Source: Aestuariibaculum lutulentum (GTDB lineage: Bacteria; Bacteroidota; Bacteroidia; Flavobacteriales; Flavobacteriaceae). From it: DNA of 64,000 nt. The notes under the pieces are model-generated. The model worked only from the letters and a program-made list of their open reading frames with translations. It did no database searches and was not told where the DNA came from. The stretch's first letter is position 1. Every line of letters begins with the position of its first letter. Below are positions 8,998-17,405 of the stretch, in pieces. The stretch spans positions 3,504,501 through 3,568,500 of the forward strand of contig NZ_CP136709.1 of assembly GCF_032926325.1 (NCBI RefSeq), written 5' to 3'. The position numbers and the translations under genes are program-made.

Positions 8998-9552
8998 ATG
9001 AGAAAATTTAGTACTTTAATTTTAATCTTACTTATTTTAGTTTCTTGTAGTCAAAAAGAAACTAAAAAAGCGGAATCAATTACTCAAAAACCAATAACAA
9101 AATTAAAACTTGAACTCCAAATCCCGATTGAAGAAATTGCTCTCCCTGAACAATACTTTGAAATTGATAGTTTAAGGTCTAGACTAGAATCTGAATTAAA
9201 TGAATTAATTCTTAATCCAAAATTTAATTTAAAAATTAAACCGATAATTAATACTCACAACAAAACAATAACCGATACAATTAAAACACTGACTTTTGAT
9301 AAAACTAAAATACAATCTTATAAATCCTTAAAAAGAGAATTGATTTGTAAAGCAGAAATAGGTAATTCTGAATTTGCGTTTTTGGACTCAATCAAAATTG
9401 GAGCAAAAAAAAGAACACTTAAAAATATTATAAAATCGGAATTGCAATCTGATTTTATAAAAATTGGAGATTTGGAAGGGAATTCTGTCTTCCTTTTTAT
9501 ATTTGAAAACGACACTTTGAAAACAATTGATTATCAAGGCTACGCAGATTAA
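8998..9552 (+). CDS. Hypothetical lipoprotein
   Basis: This 184-residue protein has a type II signal peptide (MRKFSTLILILLILVSC, lipobox LVSC, Cys17) and a Lys/Asn/Ile-rich body with no recognised domain. The repeated spacing of short beta-prone stretches suggests a small beta-rich periplasmic or surface lipoprotein. Composition is more AT-rich than the neighbours (many AAA/AAT codons), which may mark recent acquisition or relaxed selection. It follows prsW after 59 bases on the same strand. Function unknown. Confidence 0.65.
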   Translation: MRKFSTLILILLILVSCSQKETKKAESITQKPITKLKLELQIPIEEIALPEQYFEIDSLRSRLESELNELILNPKFNLKIKPIINTHNKTITDTIKTLTFDKTKIQSYKSLKRELICKAEIGNSEFAFLDSIKIGAKKRTLKNIIKSELQSDFIKIGDLEGNSVFLFIFENDTLKTIDYQGYAD

Positions 9553-9629
9553 AAATGCAAATTACCAACAACACATAAAGCTCATTATTTCGGATTATAC
9601 AATCTCGGTTTAACAGCCTTAAAAACTTC

Positions 9630-10244
9630 CTACTTCTTCAAAATCACTGTTTCGGCATTATACATAAAGGTTTCCTCCCAACGCTCAAAACGGGCATCGT
9701 AGCGATCTGTAAACACTAAATACTGACATCTTCCTATACTTTCTGGTGTTCTATTTATTTCGGAAGTTAAGTTACCTTTAAACACGAAATCAGCATCTTC
9801 AACAATAAACATTTGTAGTTTTTTTAAGTTGATGCTATTCAAATAAAAGAGTTTATTAATGCGTTTTGGGGTACCGATAATTACATCAACGCCTACGTAA
9901 ATATCTTCACGTTGTGTTTCAAGATCATGCTCGTCGTAAGCACAATACACGCGTAAATCGGTTCCTTTCTTATACGTATTAAAAAGCGCTTCTAAGTCTA
10001 ACGCGGCTTGCTTATCTTTTACAAAAATTAAGGCGCGTGGCGCATCTTCGAAAGCTGCCTTTAATTTATTAATAACGCTTATTACAATACTGGTTGTTTT
10101 TCCTGCATTATCTGGCGCTATAACCAACATGCTTGTTCCTCCTTTAATTTTTGAAAGAATTTTAGATTGCAGATTGTTAGGTTCTACAATCTCGTTTTGC
10201 TTTAAATTTTCCTTAAGAGGTTCCAGTAATTTTTTAAAAGACAT
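9630..10244 (-). CDS. Single-domain DEAD-like helicase protein
   Basis: This 204-residue protein carries only the first RecA-like domain of a superfamily 2 helicase. Visible parts are a Q-like N-terminus, a Walker A at 43-51 (APDNAGKTT), GTPKRI as motif Ib, and motif II as VEDAD (148-152) instead of DEAD. The C-terminal helicase domain is absent, and the stop is followed directly by the convergent lipoprotein gene. Since the ORF is clean and starts normally, it is probably a genuine short family rather than a pseudogene. A non-processive ATPase or RNA-binding role is possible but unproven. Confidence 0.75.
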   Translation of the reverse strand: MSFKKLLEPLKENLKQNEIVEPNNLQSKILSKIKGGTSMLVIAPDNAGKTTSIVISVINKLKAAFEDAPRALIFVKDKQAALDLEALFNTYKKGTDLRVYCAYDEHDLETQREDIYVGVDVIIGTPKRINKLFYLNSINLKKLQMFIVEDADFVFKGNLTSEINRTPESIGRCQYLVFTDRYDARFERWEETFMYNAETVILKK

Positions 10245-10278
10245 GTTGTTTATTTTGATGCAAAGATAGCTTTTTCAT

Positions 10279-10309
10279 AAAAAAGAAAAGGTGTTCATCT
10301 CTGAACACC
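10279..10309 (-). terminator. Rho-independent terminator after the YceI gene
   Basis: On the minus strand a perfect 8-bp stem GGTGTTCA / TGAACACC with a 4-base loop is followed by TTTTCTTTTTT. It lies between the YceI gene and the helicase-like gene, which is also minus, so the latter needs its own promoter or read-through. Confidence 0.75.
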
Positions 10310-10387
10310 CAATCCTCTGCTATTAGTCACTCTGTATAGCTGATAAAAATCCCCCGACACAATGCGCATCGAGGCATTCTTTTTTAA

Positions 10388-10966
10388 TTAAAACTGTAAA
10401 TCTGTTACTAAGTCGAACTCGTCGTAAATAGCTTTATCTTTTAAATCGTCGAAGAAACTAGCTGATCCGTAACGCACATCGTATTTAGTTCTGTCTACTT
10501 TTAAAGACGCTGTTGCTTTGCTTCCGTAGATAGAGATATCGAAGGTTACCGGAGCTGTTTTTCCTTTAATAGTTAAATCTCCTGTTACTGCATAAGAGTT
10601 TTTACCCTTAGCTTTTACTTTAGTGAAAACTAATTTTGCGGTTGGGTATTTTTCAGTACCGAAGAAATCGTCTGATTTTAAGTGACCGTCTAAGTTTCCT
10701 TTCATTTCACCATCTAAATCTGTAGTATTAATAGTTGCCATATCAATTACAAACTCTCCTCCTACTAATTTATCTCCGTCAAAAGATAAAGTTCCAGATT
10801 GTAAAGCAATAGTTCCCTCGTGAGATCCTGTTACTTTATACCCTTTCCATACCACAGAGCTTGACTCTACTTTTACCGCTTTTTTCTCAACATCATTGTT
10901 TGCGAAAGCAAAAGATGTAAATGCTACTAAAGCTACTACTGCTAAATTTTTAATTGTCTTTTTCAT
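10388..10966 (-). CDS. YceI family periplasmic protein
   Basis: This 192-residue protein has a Sec signal peptide (about residues 1-22, ending FTSFAFA) followed by the YceI lipocalin-like beta barrel. Conserved landmarks are VVWKGYKVTGSHEGTI near the start, then GHLKSDDFFGTEKYPTA and later FDISIYGSKA. The family binds isoprenoid or amphiphilic ligands in the periplasm. Here it carries the expected length and all framework motifs. It stands downstream of a SnoaL-like gene and has its own terminator. Confidence 0.92.
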   Translation of the reverse strand: MKKTIKNLAVVALVAFTSFAFANNDVEKKAVKVESSSVVWKGYKVTGSHEGTIALQSGTLSFDGDKLVGGEFVIDMATINTTDLDGEMKGNLDGHLKSDDFFGTEKYPTAKLVFTKVKAKGKNSYAVTGDLTIKGKTAPVTFDISIYGSKATASLKVDRTKYDVRYGSASFFDDLKDKAIYDEFDLVTDLQF

Positions 10967-10995
10967 TGTTGTTTTTATTTAATGTTTGATTTGAT

Positions 10996-11355
10996 TTATG
11001 ATTCGTAATAAAATCGTTCTTTAATAATTTTTCCGTCTTTCCACTCCTGAACAGCAATTTGATTATAATTTTTAATCCCCCAATCTTTATGAGTATAATC
11101 AAAATGCCATTCTACCATGGTAATGTTTTCTCCAACCGTTACTTTTAAAGGTTTAGCAGACCTGAATTCTGTAATGGCATTAAAAAATTCTTCTTCTCTT
11201 TTTCTATTCAATTCTTTCCCAACGCATTCGGGGTTGTTATTTTCCTGCATAACAACATCGTCATGATAAAATTCATCAAAGGCTTCGAGAGCTTTGCCTT
11301 GTAGAATTAAATCGTTTACCGAACTTATCTTTTCAATTAATTTGCAACTAAGCAT
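10996..11355 (-). CDS. SnoaL-like / NTF2-fold small protein
   Basis: This protein of about 119 residues has the NTF2-like fold pattern: an N-terminal helix pair (VNDLILQGKALEAFDEFY), DVVMQENN near residue 40, MVEWHFDYTH in the central strand, and a C-terminal INEER-like edge (KIIKERFYYES). Some members are hydroxysteroid isomerase- or polyketide cyclase-like; others are of unknown role. I place the start at the ATG at 11355, preceded by AAAGGAAAT. A longer version from TTG at 11379 adds a non-conserved Cys/Lys stretch. It lies just upstream of the YceI gene. Confidence 0.75.
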   Translation of the reverse strand: MLSCKLIEKISSVNDLILQGKALEAFDEFYHDDVVMQENNNPECVGKELNRKREEEFFNAITEFRSAKPLKVTVGENITMVEWHFDYTHKDWGIKNYNQIAVQEWKDGKIIKERFYYES

Positions 11356-11487
11356 ATTTCCTTTTTTTGAACAAGACAAAGTTCAGAAACATCTACAGGA
11401 ATAAAAATGAAGTAGATTATCAAATGATGTTAAACTAGATTAACATTACCAAAAACCCCTGAAAACACTGGGGTTTTCCTCAAAGAA

Positions 11488-12075
11488 TCACTGCTCTAAG
11501 ATAAGCTGACTTTTAATTTTACTTAAAAATTCTTTGGTAATACCCAGGTAAGAAGCAATCATATACTGCGGAATGCGTTGCTCGATTAGCGGATACTGTT
11601 CTCTAAAATACAGGTATTGGTCTTTAGCTGTTAGACTGAAGTTTCTAACGATGCGTTTTTGTGAAGCTACAAAGGCACGCTCCACTATTTTTCTAAAAAA
11701 ACGCTCCAGTTTCGGGATTTCTCGATACAAATCTTCAACCACGTCGTGAGAAATCATGATGAGCTCAGAATTTTCTAAACACTGCACATTAAAATCGGCA
11801 GGTGTCTGACTAATAAAACTTCCCATATCGGAAGTCCACCAGTCTTCAATTGAAAACATAATAATATGCTCCTGTCCTTCCTGATCAACATAGAAGGTTT
11901 TTGTACACCCCGACAACACATAACATTCATACTTACACACGTCTCCCTGCTGAACAATATATTGACCTTTTAAATATTTTCTAATAAAGATTTTAGACTT
12001 AAAATATTCAATTTCCTGATCGTTTAAACTTATGTATTTACTAATGCTATTTAGTAGAGGTTCTATATTCATCAA
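11488..12075 (-). CDS. Crp/Fnr family transcriptional regulator
   Basis: This 195-residue protein has a cyclic-nucleotide-binding beta barrel at about 20-115 (YIVQQGDVCKYECYVLSG, with no obvious cAMP-binding arginine pattern). A dimerisation helix follows, then a C-terminal helix-turn-helix (QYMIASYLGITKEFLSKIKS, about 170-189). This short type is widespread in Flavobacteria and often sits beside the transporter it controls. It is divergent from the Bcr/CflA exporter, with 97 bases between, so control of that gene is likely. The effector is unknown. Confidence 0.88.
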   Translation of the reverse strand: MMNIEPLLNSISKYISLNDQEIEYFKSKIFIRKYLKGQYIVQQGDVCKYECYVLSGCTKTFYVDQEGQEHIIMFSIEDWWTSDMGSFISQTPADFNVQCLENSELIMISHDVVEDLYREIPKLERFFRKIVERAFVASQKRIVRNFSLTAKDQYLYFREQYPLIEQRIPQYMIASYLGITKEFLSKIKSQLILEQ

Positions 12076-12160
12076 TAGGTTACTGTAGGTTTCAATACAA
12101 ATTTAACAATATAAATCAGCTTTATTAACCTAAATTAATTTTTAACTTATTTTATAGATA

Positions 12161-12168
12161 TACCTTTG
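12161..12168 (+). promoter_or_regulatory. -7 box for the Bcr/CflA exporter
   Basis: TACCTTTG fits TAnnTTTG exactly and ends 4 bases before the exporter ATG, which would make the transcript nearly leaderless. The intervening divergent region to the Crp-like gene is the natural operator zone. Confidence 0.4.
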
Positions 12169-12172
12169 TTTA

Positions 12173-13378
12173 ATGCAAAACAACCAACCTTTCAAATTTG
12201 AATTTGTGGCTTTAATGGCTTCGTTAATGTCTATCGTCGCCTTAACCATAGATGCCTTGTTGCCCGCCTTACCCGAAATTGGACATTCTTTAAATGTTGA
12301 TGACCCACACAAAAATCAGTTGCTAATTACCATGATTTTTTTAGGCATTGGTTTCGGTCAGCTTATTTTCGGACCATTGTCAGATAGCTTTGGTCGCAAG
12401 CCTGTAATTTATGTTGGCTTTACACTATTTATTATTGCCAGTATTATTTGCGTAACAACCAAAAATTTTAAAATGATGATTCTTGGCCGCATACTACAAG
12501 GCGTGGGCTTATCATCACCACGAAGCATTTCGTTATCTATGATTCGCGATTCTTACAGTGGCAATTATATGGCTAAAATCATGTCTATTGTGGTGATGTT
12601 TTTCATTCTGGTTCCTGTTATTGCCCCTACCTTGGGCACTTTTTTAACATACTTTTTTAGCTGGAAATCTATCTTTTATTTCAACCTTATATTTGGAATA
12701 TGTATTATGTTCTGGCTTTATAAACGCCAGCCTGAGACCTTACCTAAAGAAAAACGTATCAAACTTAAATTAAACCTTTTTATCAATGGTGCTGTTGAAT
12801 TTTTTAAACACAAAGACGCCGTAGCTTTTACTTTAGTTTCCGGATTTATTACAGGGTCGTTTATGGTGTATTTAAGTACCTCGCAACAAATTTTTGAAAC
12901 ACAATATAATCTGGCAGAAATGTTTCCGTATATCTTCGCCAGTCTTGCTATTTCTATTGGTTTGGCTACGTTTTTCAATAGCCGTTTAGTAGTTAAATAT
13001 GGAATGTTTCGTATTGGATTTACTTCTGCTATAGCTTATGCCGCTATTTCATTGCTATATGTTCTGTTATTCTGGTCGGGTAAAAACCCAAGCGTTTATG
13101 TGCTGGTCGGATTTTTTGCCATGCAGTTTTTTGCGGTTGGTTTTCTATTCGGAAACTTGAGAGCCTTAGCCATGCAACCCCTTGGTCACATCGCAGGAAT
13201 AGGCGCTGCTATTAATGGGTTTATTTCAACGGTTTTAGCCGTACCTATCGCTAATTATATTGGAAATTTCATAAGTACTTCTGTACTTCCTCTTTTTATT
13301 GGATTTTCTGTTTTCGGTATAATGTCTGTTTTGGTTTTCCTTTCTATTAGACGTAGAAATTCGTTATCAAGAAACTAA
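12173..13378 (+). CDS. Bcr/CflA-type multidrug efflux MFS transporter
   Basis: This 401-residue inner-membrane protein has 12 predicted helices. The drug-H+ antiporter landmarks are TIDALLPALPEI in helix 1, the motif A loop GPLSDSFGRKPVI at about 67-79, and RILQGVGLSSPRSIS in helix 4 (motif B/C region). The family exports chloramphenicol, bicyclomycin or other hydrophobic compounds by proton antiport. It is divergent from a Crp-like regulator and ends 4 bases from the convergent DinB gene. The natural substrate is unknown. Confidence 0.9.
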   Translation: MQNNQPFKFEFVALMASLMSIVALTIDALLPALPEIGHSLNVDDPHKNQLLITMIFLGIGFGQLIFGPLSDSFGRKPVIYVGFTLFIIASIICVTTKNFKMMILGRILQGVGLSSPRSISLSMIRDSYSGNYMAKIMSIVVMFFILVPVIAPTLGTFLTYFFSWKSIFYFNLIFGICIMFWLYKRQPETLPKEKRIKLKLNLFINGAVEFFKHKDAVAFTLVSGFITGSFMVYLSTSQQIFETQYNLAEMFPYIFASLAISIGLATFFNSRLVVKYGMFRIGFTSAIAYAAISLLYVLLFWSGKNPSVYVLVGFFAMQFFAVGFLFGNLRALAMQPLGHIAGIGAAINGFISTVLAVPIANYIGNFISTSVLPLFIGFSVFGIMSVLVFLSIRRRNSLSRN

Positions 13379-13382
13379 TACT

Positions 13383-13904
13383 TTACTGAAGATATCGGTT
13401 TTTAATCACATCCATATGCCATAAGGCATGTCCTAACACAACAAAGGCGGCAGCTCGTGCGGTTATGGGAGAATTATTGGCATTTCCCAATTGTTGTAAA
13501 TCCGCTACACTGAGTGATTTTAGTAACACTATAAAACTTTGTCGTACCGATGTGAATTCTTCCAACAAGGCATCAAGCGTTTTTGCGCTCGCCTGAGCTG
13601 GTAAGGCATAATGATTTTCATCATAACCCGGCAACAAGGTTTTATCGTGGCGTGCTATACAAAAACAACGGTATTGAAACACGCGCTCGGTGTCTATAAT
13701 ATGCTGAAATACATCCTTTACACTCCATTTATCTTCCGCATAAGCGTAATTCAACTTATCCTCAGGAATGGCTTTAAAAAACGCCACAATCTCCTCTAAT
13801 CCCTTTTCAAAGCCTTCTAACAAAGTCCTGTCTTTTGGAATCATTCCTATGTAAGTTCTATAAAACGCATTGTACTCTGTATCGTGCAAGTCCGAAATTT
13901 TCAT
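13383..13904 (-). CDS. DinB family protein
   Basis: This 173-residue four-helix protein shows the DinB/YfiT metal-site pattern: KWSVKDVFQHIIDTERVF with its first His near residue 68, and GHALWHMDVIKNRY near the C-terminus with two further histidines. DinB-fold proteins bind a divalent metal and include thiol transferases (bacillithiol-dependent) and damage-inducible genes of unknown role. It is convergent with the MFS gene. Substrate not determinable. Confidence 0.85.
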   Translation of the reverse strand: MKISDLHDTEYNAFYRTYIGMIPKDRTLLEGFEKGLEEIVAFFKAIPEDKLNYAYAEDKWSVKDVFQHIIDTERVFQYRCFCIARHDKTLLPGYDENHYALPAQASAKTLDALLEEFTSVRQSFIVLLKSLSVADLQQLGNANNSPITARAAAFVVLGHALWHMDVIKNRYLQ

Positions 13905-14083
13905 TGACTTTGTTTTTTTTTATTGTATTACATAAAGTTAGAAAAACTTTTAACCATTTAAAAACGCTTCAAAAAAAATACTTTCAACAACCCATTCTGA
14001 ACAAATTATTAGCAGATTAATAAGGGCTTTTCAACACTTATTTTACTAAATTTACACCATAACTTATAATACAAAAACTAAAA

Positions 14084-14698
14084 ATGAAAATACTAGCTAT
14101 TGGTAAAAACTATGTGAATTCTGTAGAAGAAATTGCAGCTGTTAAAACTGGGAATCAGATTATTTTTTCTAAACCAGAATCAAGCCTTGTAAAAGATAAC
14201 GCCGATGTAGTTTACCCTAGTTTCACAAACCAGTTAAACTATGAAGTTGAATTGGTTATAAAAATTGGTAAAAAAGGTAAAGACATTGCTTTAGAAGATG
14301 CTGCATCGTATATCTCTGAAATAGGAGTTGGTATCGACTACACCGCAAAAGATATTTTTAACGCTTGTCGTGAAACTAAAGGACCTTGGGACTTAGGAAA
14401 AGGATTTGATGGCGCTGCTCCTATTTCTGGTTTTAAACCCGTTGCCAATTTCCCTAAACTTGACGACATTAATTTCGATTTAAAAATTAACGGTGAAGAA
14501 AAACAAGTTGGAAACACCAGTTTAATGATTTACAACTTTAGTGATATTATTGCATTCACATCTAAGTTTATGACTTTAGAACCAGGTGATTTAATTTTTA
14601 CAGGAACACCTGCTTCTGGAACAGGTGAAATTAAAAAAGGAGACCACTTACAAGCTTCTATTGAAGGTGAGTTATTGCTGGACTTTAAAATGATCTAG
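14084..14698 (+). CDS. Fumarylacetoacetate hydrolase family protein
   Basis: This 204-residue short-form FAH protein has the divalent-metal site visible in YEVELVIK (Glu-x-Glu, about 47-54), VGIDYTAKD (Asp about 86) and KGFDGAAP (about 106-113), with a C-terminal PGDLIFTGTPASG. Short FAH enzymes act as hydrolases, decarboxylases or oxaloacetate tautomerases on 2-keto acids. Nothing nearby fixes the substrate. All core residues are present. It precedes the DUF294 gene by 63 bases on the same strand. Confidence 0.88.
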   Translation: MKILAIGKNYVNSVEEIAAVKTGNQIIFSKPESSLVKDNADVVYPSFTNQLNYEVELVIKIGKKGKDIALEDAASYISEIGVGIDYTAKDIFNACRETKGPWDLGKGFDGAAPISGFKPVANFPKLDDINFDLKINGEEKQVGNTSLMIYNFSDIIAFTSKFMTLEPGDLIFTGTPASGTGEIKKGDHLQASIEGELLLDFKMI

Positions 14699-14761
14699 AC
14701 AATTATCTTTAAGATAGACACGGAAAAACCCTAACTTAACTAAATAAATTTTCCTTTTCTT

Positions 14762-16681
14762 TTGAAAAATTCCATTGCAGAACGCGTTAACGATTTTATT
14801 AAAAACTATCCACCGTTTAATAGTATTAAACCGGATAACTTATTAAAAATATCTGGACAAGTTTCCATAATTTATCTGGACAAAGGCGATAGCCTTTTCA
14901 AAAAAGGTGATTCGTTTCACGAGCATTTTTATATGACTCGAAACGGAGCCATTACTCTTTTCCACACCACAAATAATAACACTCAGGAAATTATTAACAT
15001 TAGTGATGGTGGCGATGTGTTTGGTTTAAGACCTCTTATTGCTAAAGAAAATTATAAACTTACCGCTACTGCAAACGAAGAATCTATTGTTTATGCGATA
15101 CCGATTGATGTTTTTCAGTCGGTAACGCAGGACAATGCTCAGGTTCAAAAGTTTTTAATTACAGCTTTCGCAACCAATACCTACGACCCATATACTGCAG
15201 AAGAAACTGGTAAAATATTTGTCGATTATTTGCCCAATACGTCTCAGGATATGGTGAATTTTCAAACGGCTAATTTCTCTAAAAACCCAATTACCTGTTC
15301 TGTTAATTCCTGCCTTAAAGAAGCTGCGATTACAATGAGCAAGCATCGTATTGGCTGTATTATTGTGATTAACGATGAAAATCATCCGGTAGGAATCATT
15401 ACCAATAGCGATATTAAAAACAAAATTGCAACGGGCCGATTCCCTATCGAAACTCAGGTGACCAACATTATGAGTTCTCCGGTAATTACCAGTAAAAAAG
15501 ATATTACAGTTGCTGACGGACAGTTACAAATGATTAAACACAGTATTGGTCATTTATGCATCACAAAAGACGGTACGGTAAACTCTAAGCTTATTGGTGT
15601 ATTAACGCATCATGATGTTTTAGTTACCCTCGGTAATAATCCTGCCGTAATTTTAAAGGAAATAAAACGTGCGAAACGTACCAAAACCTTACGTACGGCG
15701 CGACTTAAAGCTGAGATTTTAATTAAGAGTTATCTGGAACAAAACATTCCTTTATCACACATCATTAAATTAATGGCTCAGGTAAATGATGCCGTTAGCA
15801 ATCGTGCGGTACAAATTGCATTAAAAAAGATGCCCACGAAACCACCTGTTAAATTTGCCTGGATGGCTTTAGGTAGTCAAGGAAGAAAAGAACAACTCTT
15901 GTTTACCGATCAGGATAACGCTATTATTTTCGAAGATGTCCCTTCCGATAAATACGAAGAAACTAAAAGCTACTTTTTAGATTTAGCCAAGTACGTTAAC
16001 AAATCGCTTAACAAAATTGGTTTTGAATACTGTGAAGCCGATATGATGGCGCGAAATCCGGAATGGTGTTTATCGCTAACCGAATGGAAAAATCAGTTTA
16101 CTAACTGGATATTAAACCCCGACGAAAAGGCTATTTTATTGTCTTCTATTTTCTTCGATTTTAGTCCGGTTTATGGGGATGAAACATTAACCAGCCGTCT
16201 ATCAGATTCGATATACGAAACTTTAGAAAAAACGCAGCTTTTCTTTAGATTTTTAGGTCGTGATGCTTTAAAAAACCCATCACCTTTGGGCTTCTTTAAA
16301 CAATTTTTGGTTGAAAAAAATGGAGACCAAAAAGACCTATTCAACATTAAAAGTCGTGCTTTAATGCCACTTATTGATGCCGCCAGATTACTAACACTTA
16401 GCAATAGAATAAAAGGCGTAAACAGTACTTACGAGCGATACGAAAAGTTAGCTGAATTGGAACCTAACAACAAAGAACTTTACGAATCCTGTTCCTACGC
16501 TTTTAAAGCTTTATCGAAGTTTAAAACCAAACAAGGGTTATTACATAATAACTCCGGAAAGTTTATTGAAATAGGCACTTTAACAAAAGAAGAACAGCTG
16601 AAACTACGCCGTTGCTTTAAGCCTATTAATGAAATTCAGGAGACCTTGACACTAAGGTTCGATTTAAAAAACTTTGTGTAA
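14762..16681 (+). CDS. Cyclic-nucleotide-binding/CBS/DUF294 nucleotidyltransferase-like protein
   Basis: This is a 639-residue soluble multidomain protein. It has a cyclic-nucleotide-binding domain (about 10-135), a CBS pair (about 173-290), then a DUF294 nucleotidyltransferase-like domain with GSQGRKEQ at 371-378 and TDQD at 382-385, where D383 and D385 are the metal ligands. A DUF294 C-terminal helical domain follows (about 500-630). It resembles GlnD-type signalling enzymes. The start is TTG, since the nucleotide-binding domain begins within 20 residues and no ATG lies nearer than residue 58. Its stop overlaps the exonuclease start by one base, and it sits beside acs and the acetate symporter, a grouping seen in other bacteria. 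Confidence 0.88.
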   Translation: MKNSIAERVNDFIKNYPPFNSIKPDNLLKISGQVSIIYLDKGDSLFKKGDSFHEHFYMTRNGAITLFHTTNNNTQEIINISDGGDVFGLRPLIAKENYKLTATANEESIVYAIPIDVFQSVTQDNAQVQKFLITAFATNTYDPYTAEETGKIFVDYLPNTSQDMVNFQTANFSKNPITCSVNSCLKEAAITMSKHRIGCIIVINDENHPVGIITNSDIKNKIATGRFPIETQVTNIMSSPVITSKKDITVADGQLQMIKHSIGHLCITKDGTVNSKLIGVLTHHDVLVTLGNNPAVILKEIKRAKRTKTLRTARLKAEILIKSYLEQNIPLSHIIKLMAQVNDAVSNRAVQIALKKMPTKPPVKFAWMALGSQGRKEQLLFTDQDNAIIFEDVPSDKYEETKSYFLDLAKYVNKSLNKIGFEYCEADMMARNPEWCLSLTEWKNQFTNWILNPDEKAILLSSIFFDFSPVYGDETLTSRLSDSIYETLEKTQLFFRFLGRDALKNPSPLGFFKQFLVEKNGDQKDLFNIKSRALMPLIDAARLLTLSNRIKGVNSTYERYEKLAELEPNNKELYESCSYAFKALSKFKTKQGLLHNNSGKFIEIGTLTKEEQLKLRRCFKPINEIQETLTLRFDLKNFV

Positions 16682-17343
16682 TGGGGCTATTCAATTTATT
16701 TATAAGAAAGAAAAACTATCCTGACTTTTGGGAAACATACCTCAGTCATTTTAAAAATAAAAAGGACACCTCTGTTTCCAATACCAGATTCATTGCTTTT
16801 GATACCGAAACTACAGGTTTCGATATGAAAGAAGATCGTGTATTATCAATTGGTGCTGTTTCTTTTGTTGGAAAAAAGATAGATGTAAATAACGCTTTAG
16901 AACTCTACCTAAGACAAGACGTTTTCAAGCCTGAAACAGTAGCTATTCATGAGTTAATGCGTTCGGACAATGTCGATAAAATATCAGAACTTGAAGCTAT
17001 AAAAGCCTTTTTAGAATATATAAAAGATGATATTCTGATAGCTCATCACGCTGGTTTTGACAAAGGCATGATTAACGAAATACTACACAGGCACGGACTT
17101 GGTAAACTAAAAAACCGATTTATCGATACCGGTGTTTTGTACAAACGCTCCCTTCATGTTATTTATCAGGATAATACTAAGCCTTACAGTTTAGACTATT
17201 TGTGCAAAGAACTGAATGTCCCAACAGTAGACAGGCACACGGCTACTGGAGATGCACTCATAACAGCACTGGTGTTTTTAAAAATCTTAGGCCGTTTAGA
17301 TAAGAAAAAACACCTTAACTGGGGGTATTTACTAAATCGATAA
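16681..17343 (+). CDS. DEDDh 3'-5' exonuclease (DnaQ-like)
   Basis: This 220-residue exonuclease has all catalytic residues of the DEDDh class: D41 and E43 in FDTETTG, D127 in HHAGFDKG, and H186 with D191 in HTATGDAL. It resembles the epsilon-subunit/PolC-type proofreading fold but is free-standing, so it may act on RNA or DNA ends or signalling nucleotides. Translation is coupled to the DUF294 gene by TAATG. The pair is convergent with acs; an imperfect hairpin lies between. Confidence 0.92.
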   Translation: MGLFNLFIRKKNYPDFWETYLSHFKNKKDTSVSNTRFIAFDTETTGFDMKEDRVLSIGAVSFVGKKIDVNNALELYLRQDVFKPETVAIHELMRSDNVDKISELEAIKAFLEYIKDDILIAHHAGFDKGMINEILHRHGLGKLKNRFIDTGVLYKRSLHVIYQDNTKPYSLDYLCKELNVPTVDRHTATGDALITALVFLKILGRLDKKKHLNWGYLLNR

Positions 17344-17353
17344 AATAAAAATA

Positions 17354-17384
17354 GCGGATTCAAAATTCATCGAACCCGCCCTTA
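17354..17384. terminator. Possible bidirectional terminator between exonuclease and acs
   Basis: GCGGATTC and GAACCCGC form an 8-bp stem with one mismatch, flanked by A-rich sequence on the left and CCTTATTT on the right. It lies between convergent genes but is weak. Confidence 0.35.
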
Positions 17385-17405
17385 TTTACAAATATTTTCT
17401 AATTG

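Noticed and set aside
9630..10244. Pseudogene status of the helicase-like gene
   Set aside because: Clean start, intact Walker A and no frame damage favour a real short protein.
10340..10385. Weak hairpin AATGC/GCATT behind the YceI gene
   Set aside because: Stem of only 5 bp with a long loop; the strong terminator at 10279-10309 explains the end.
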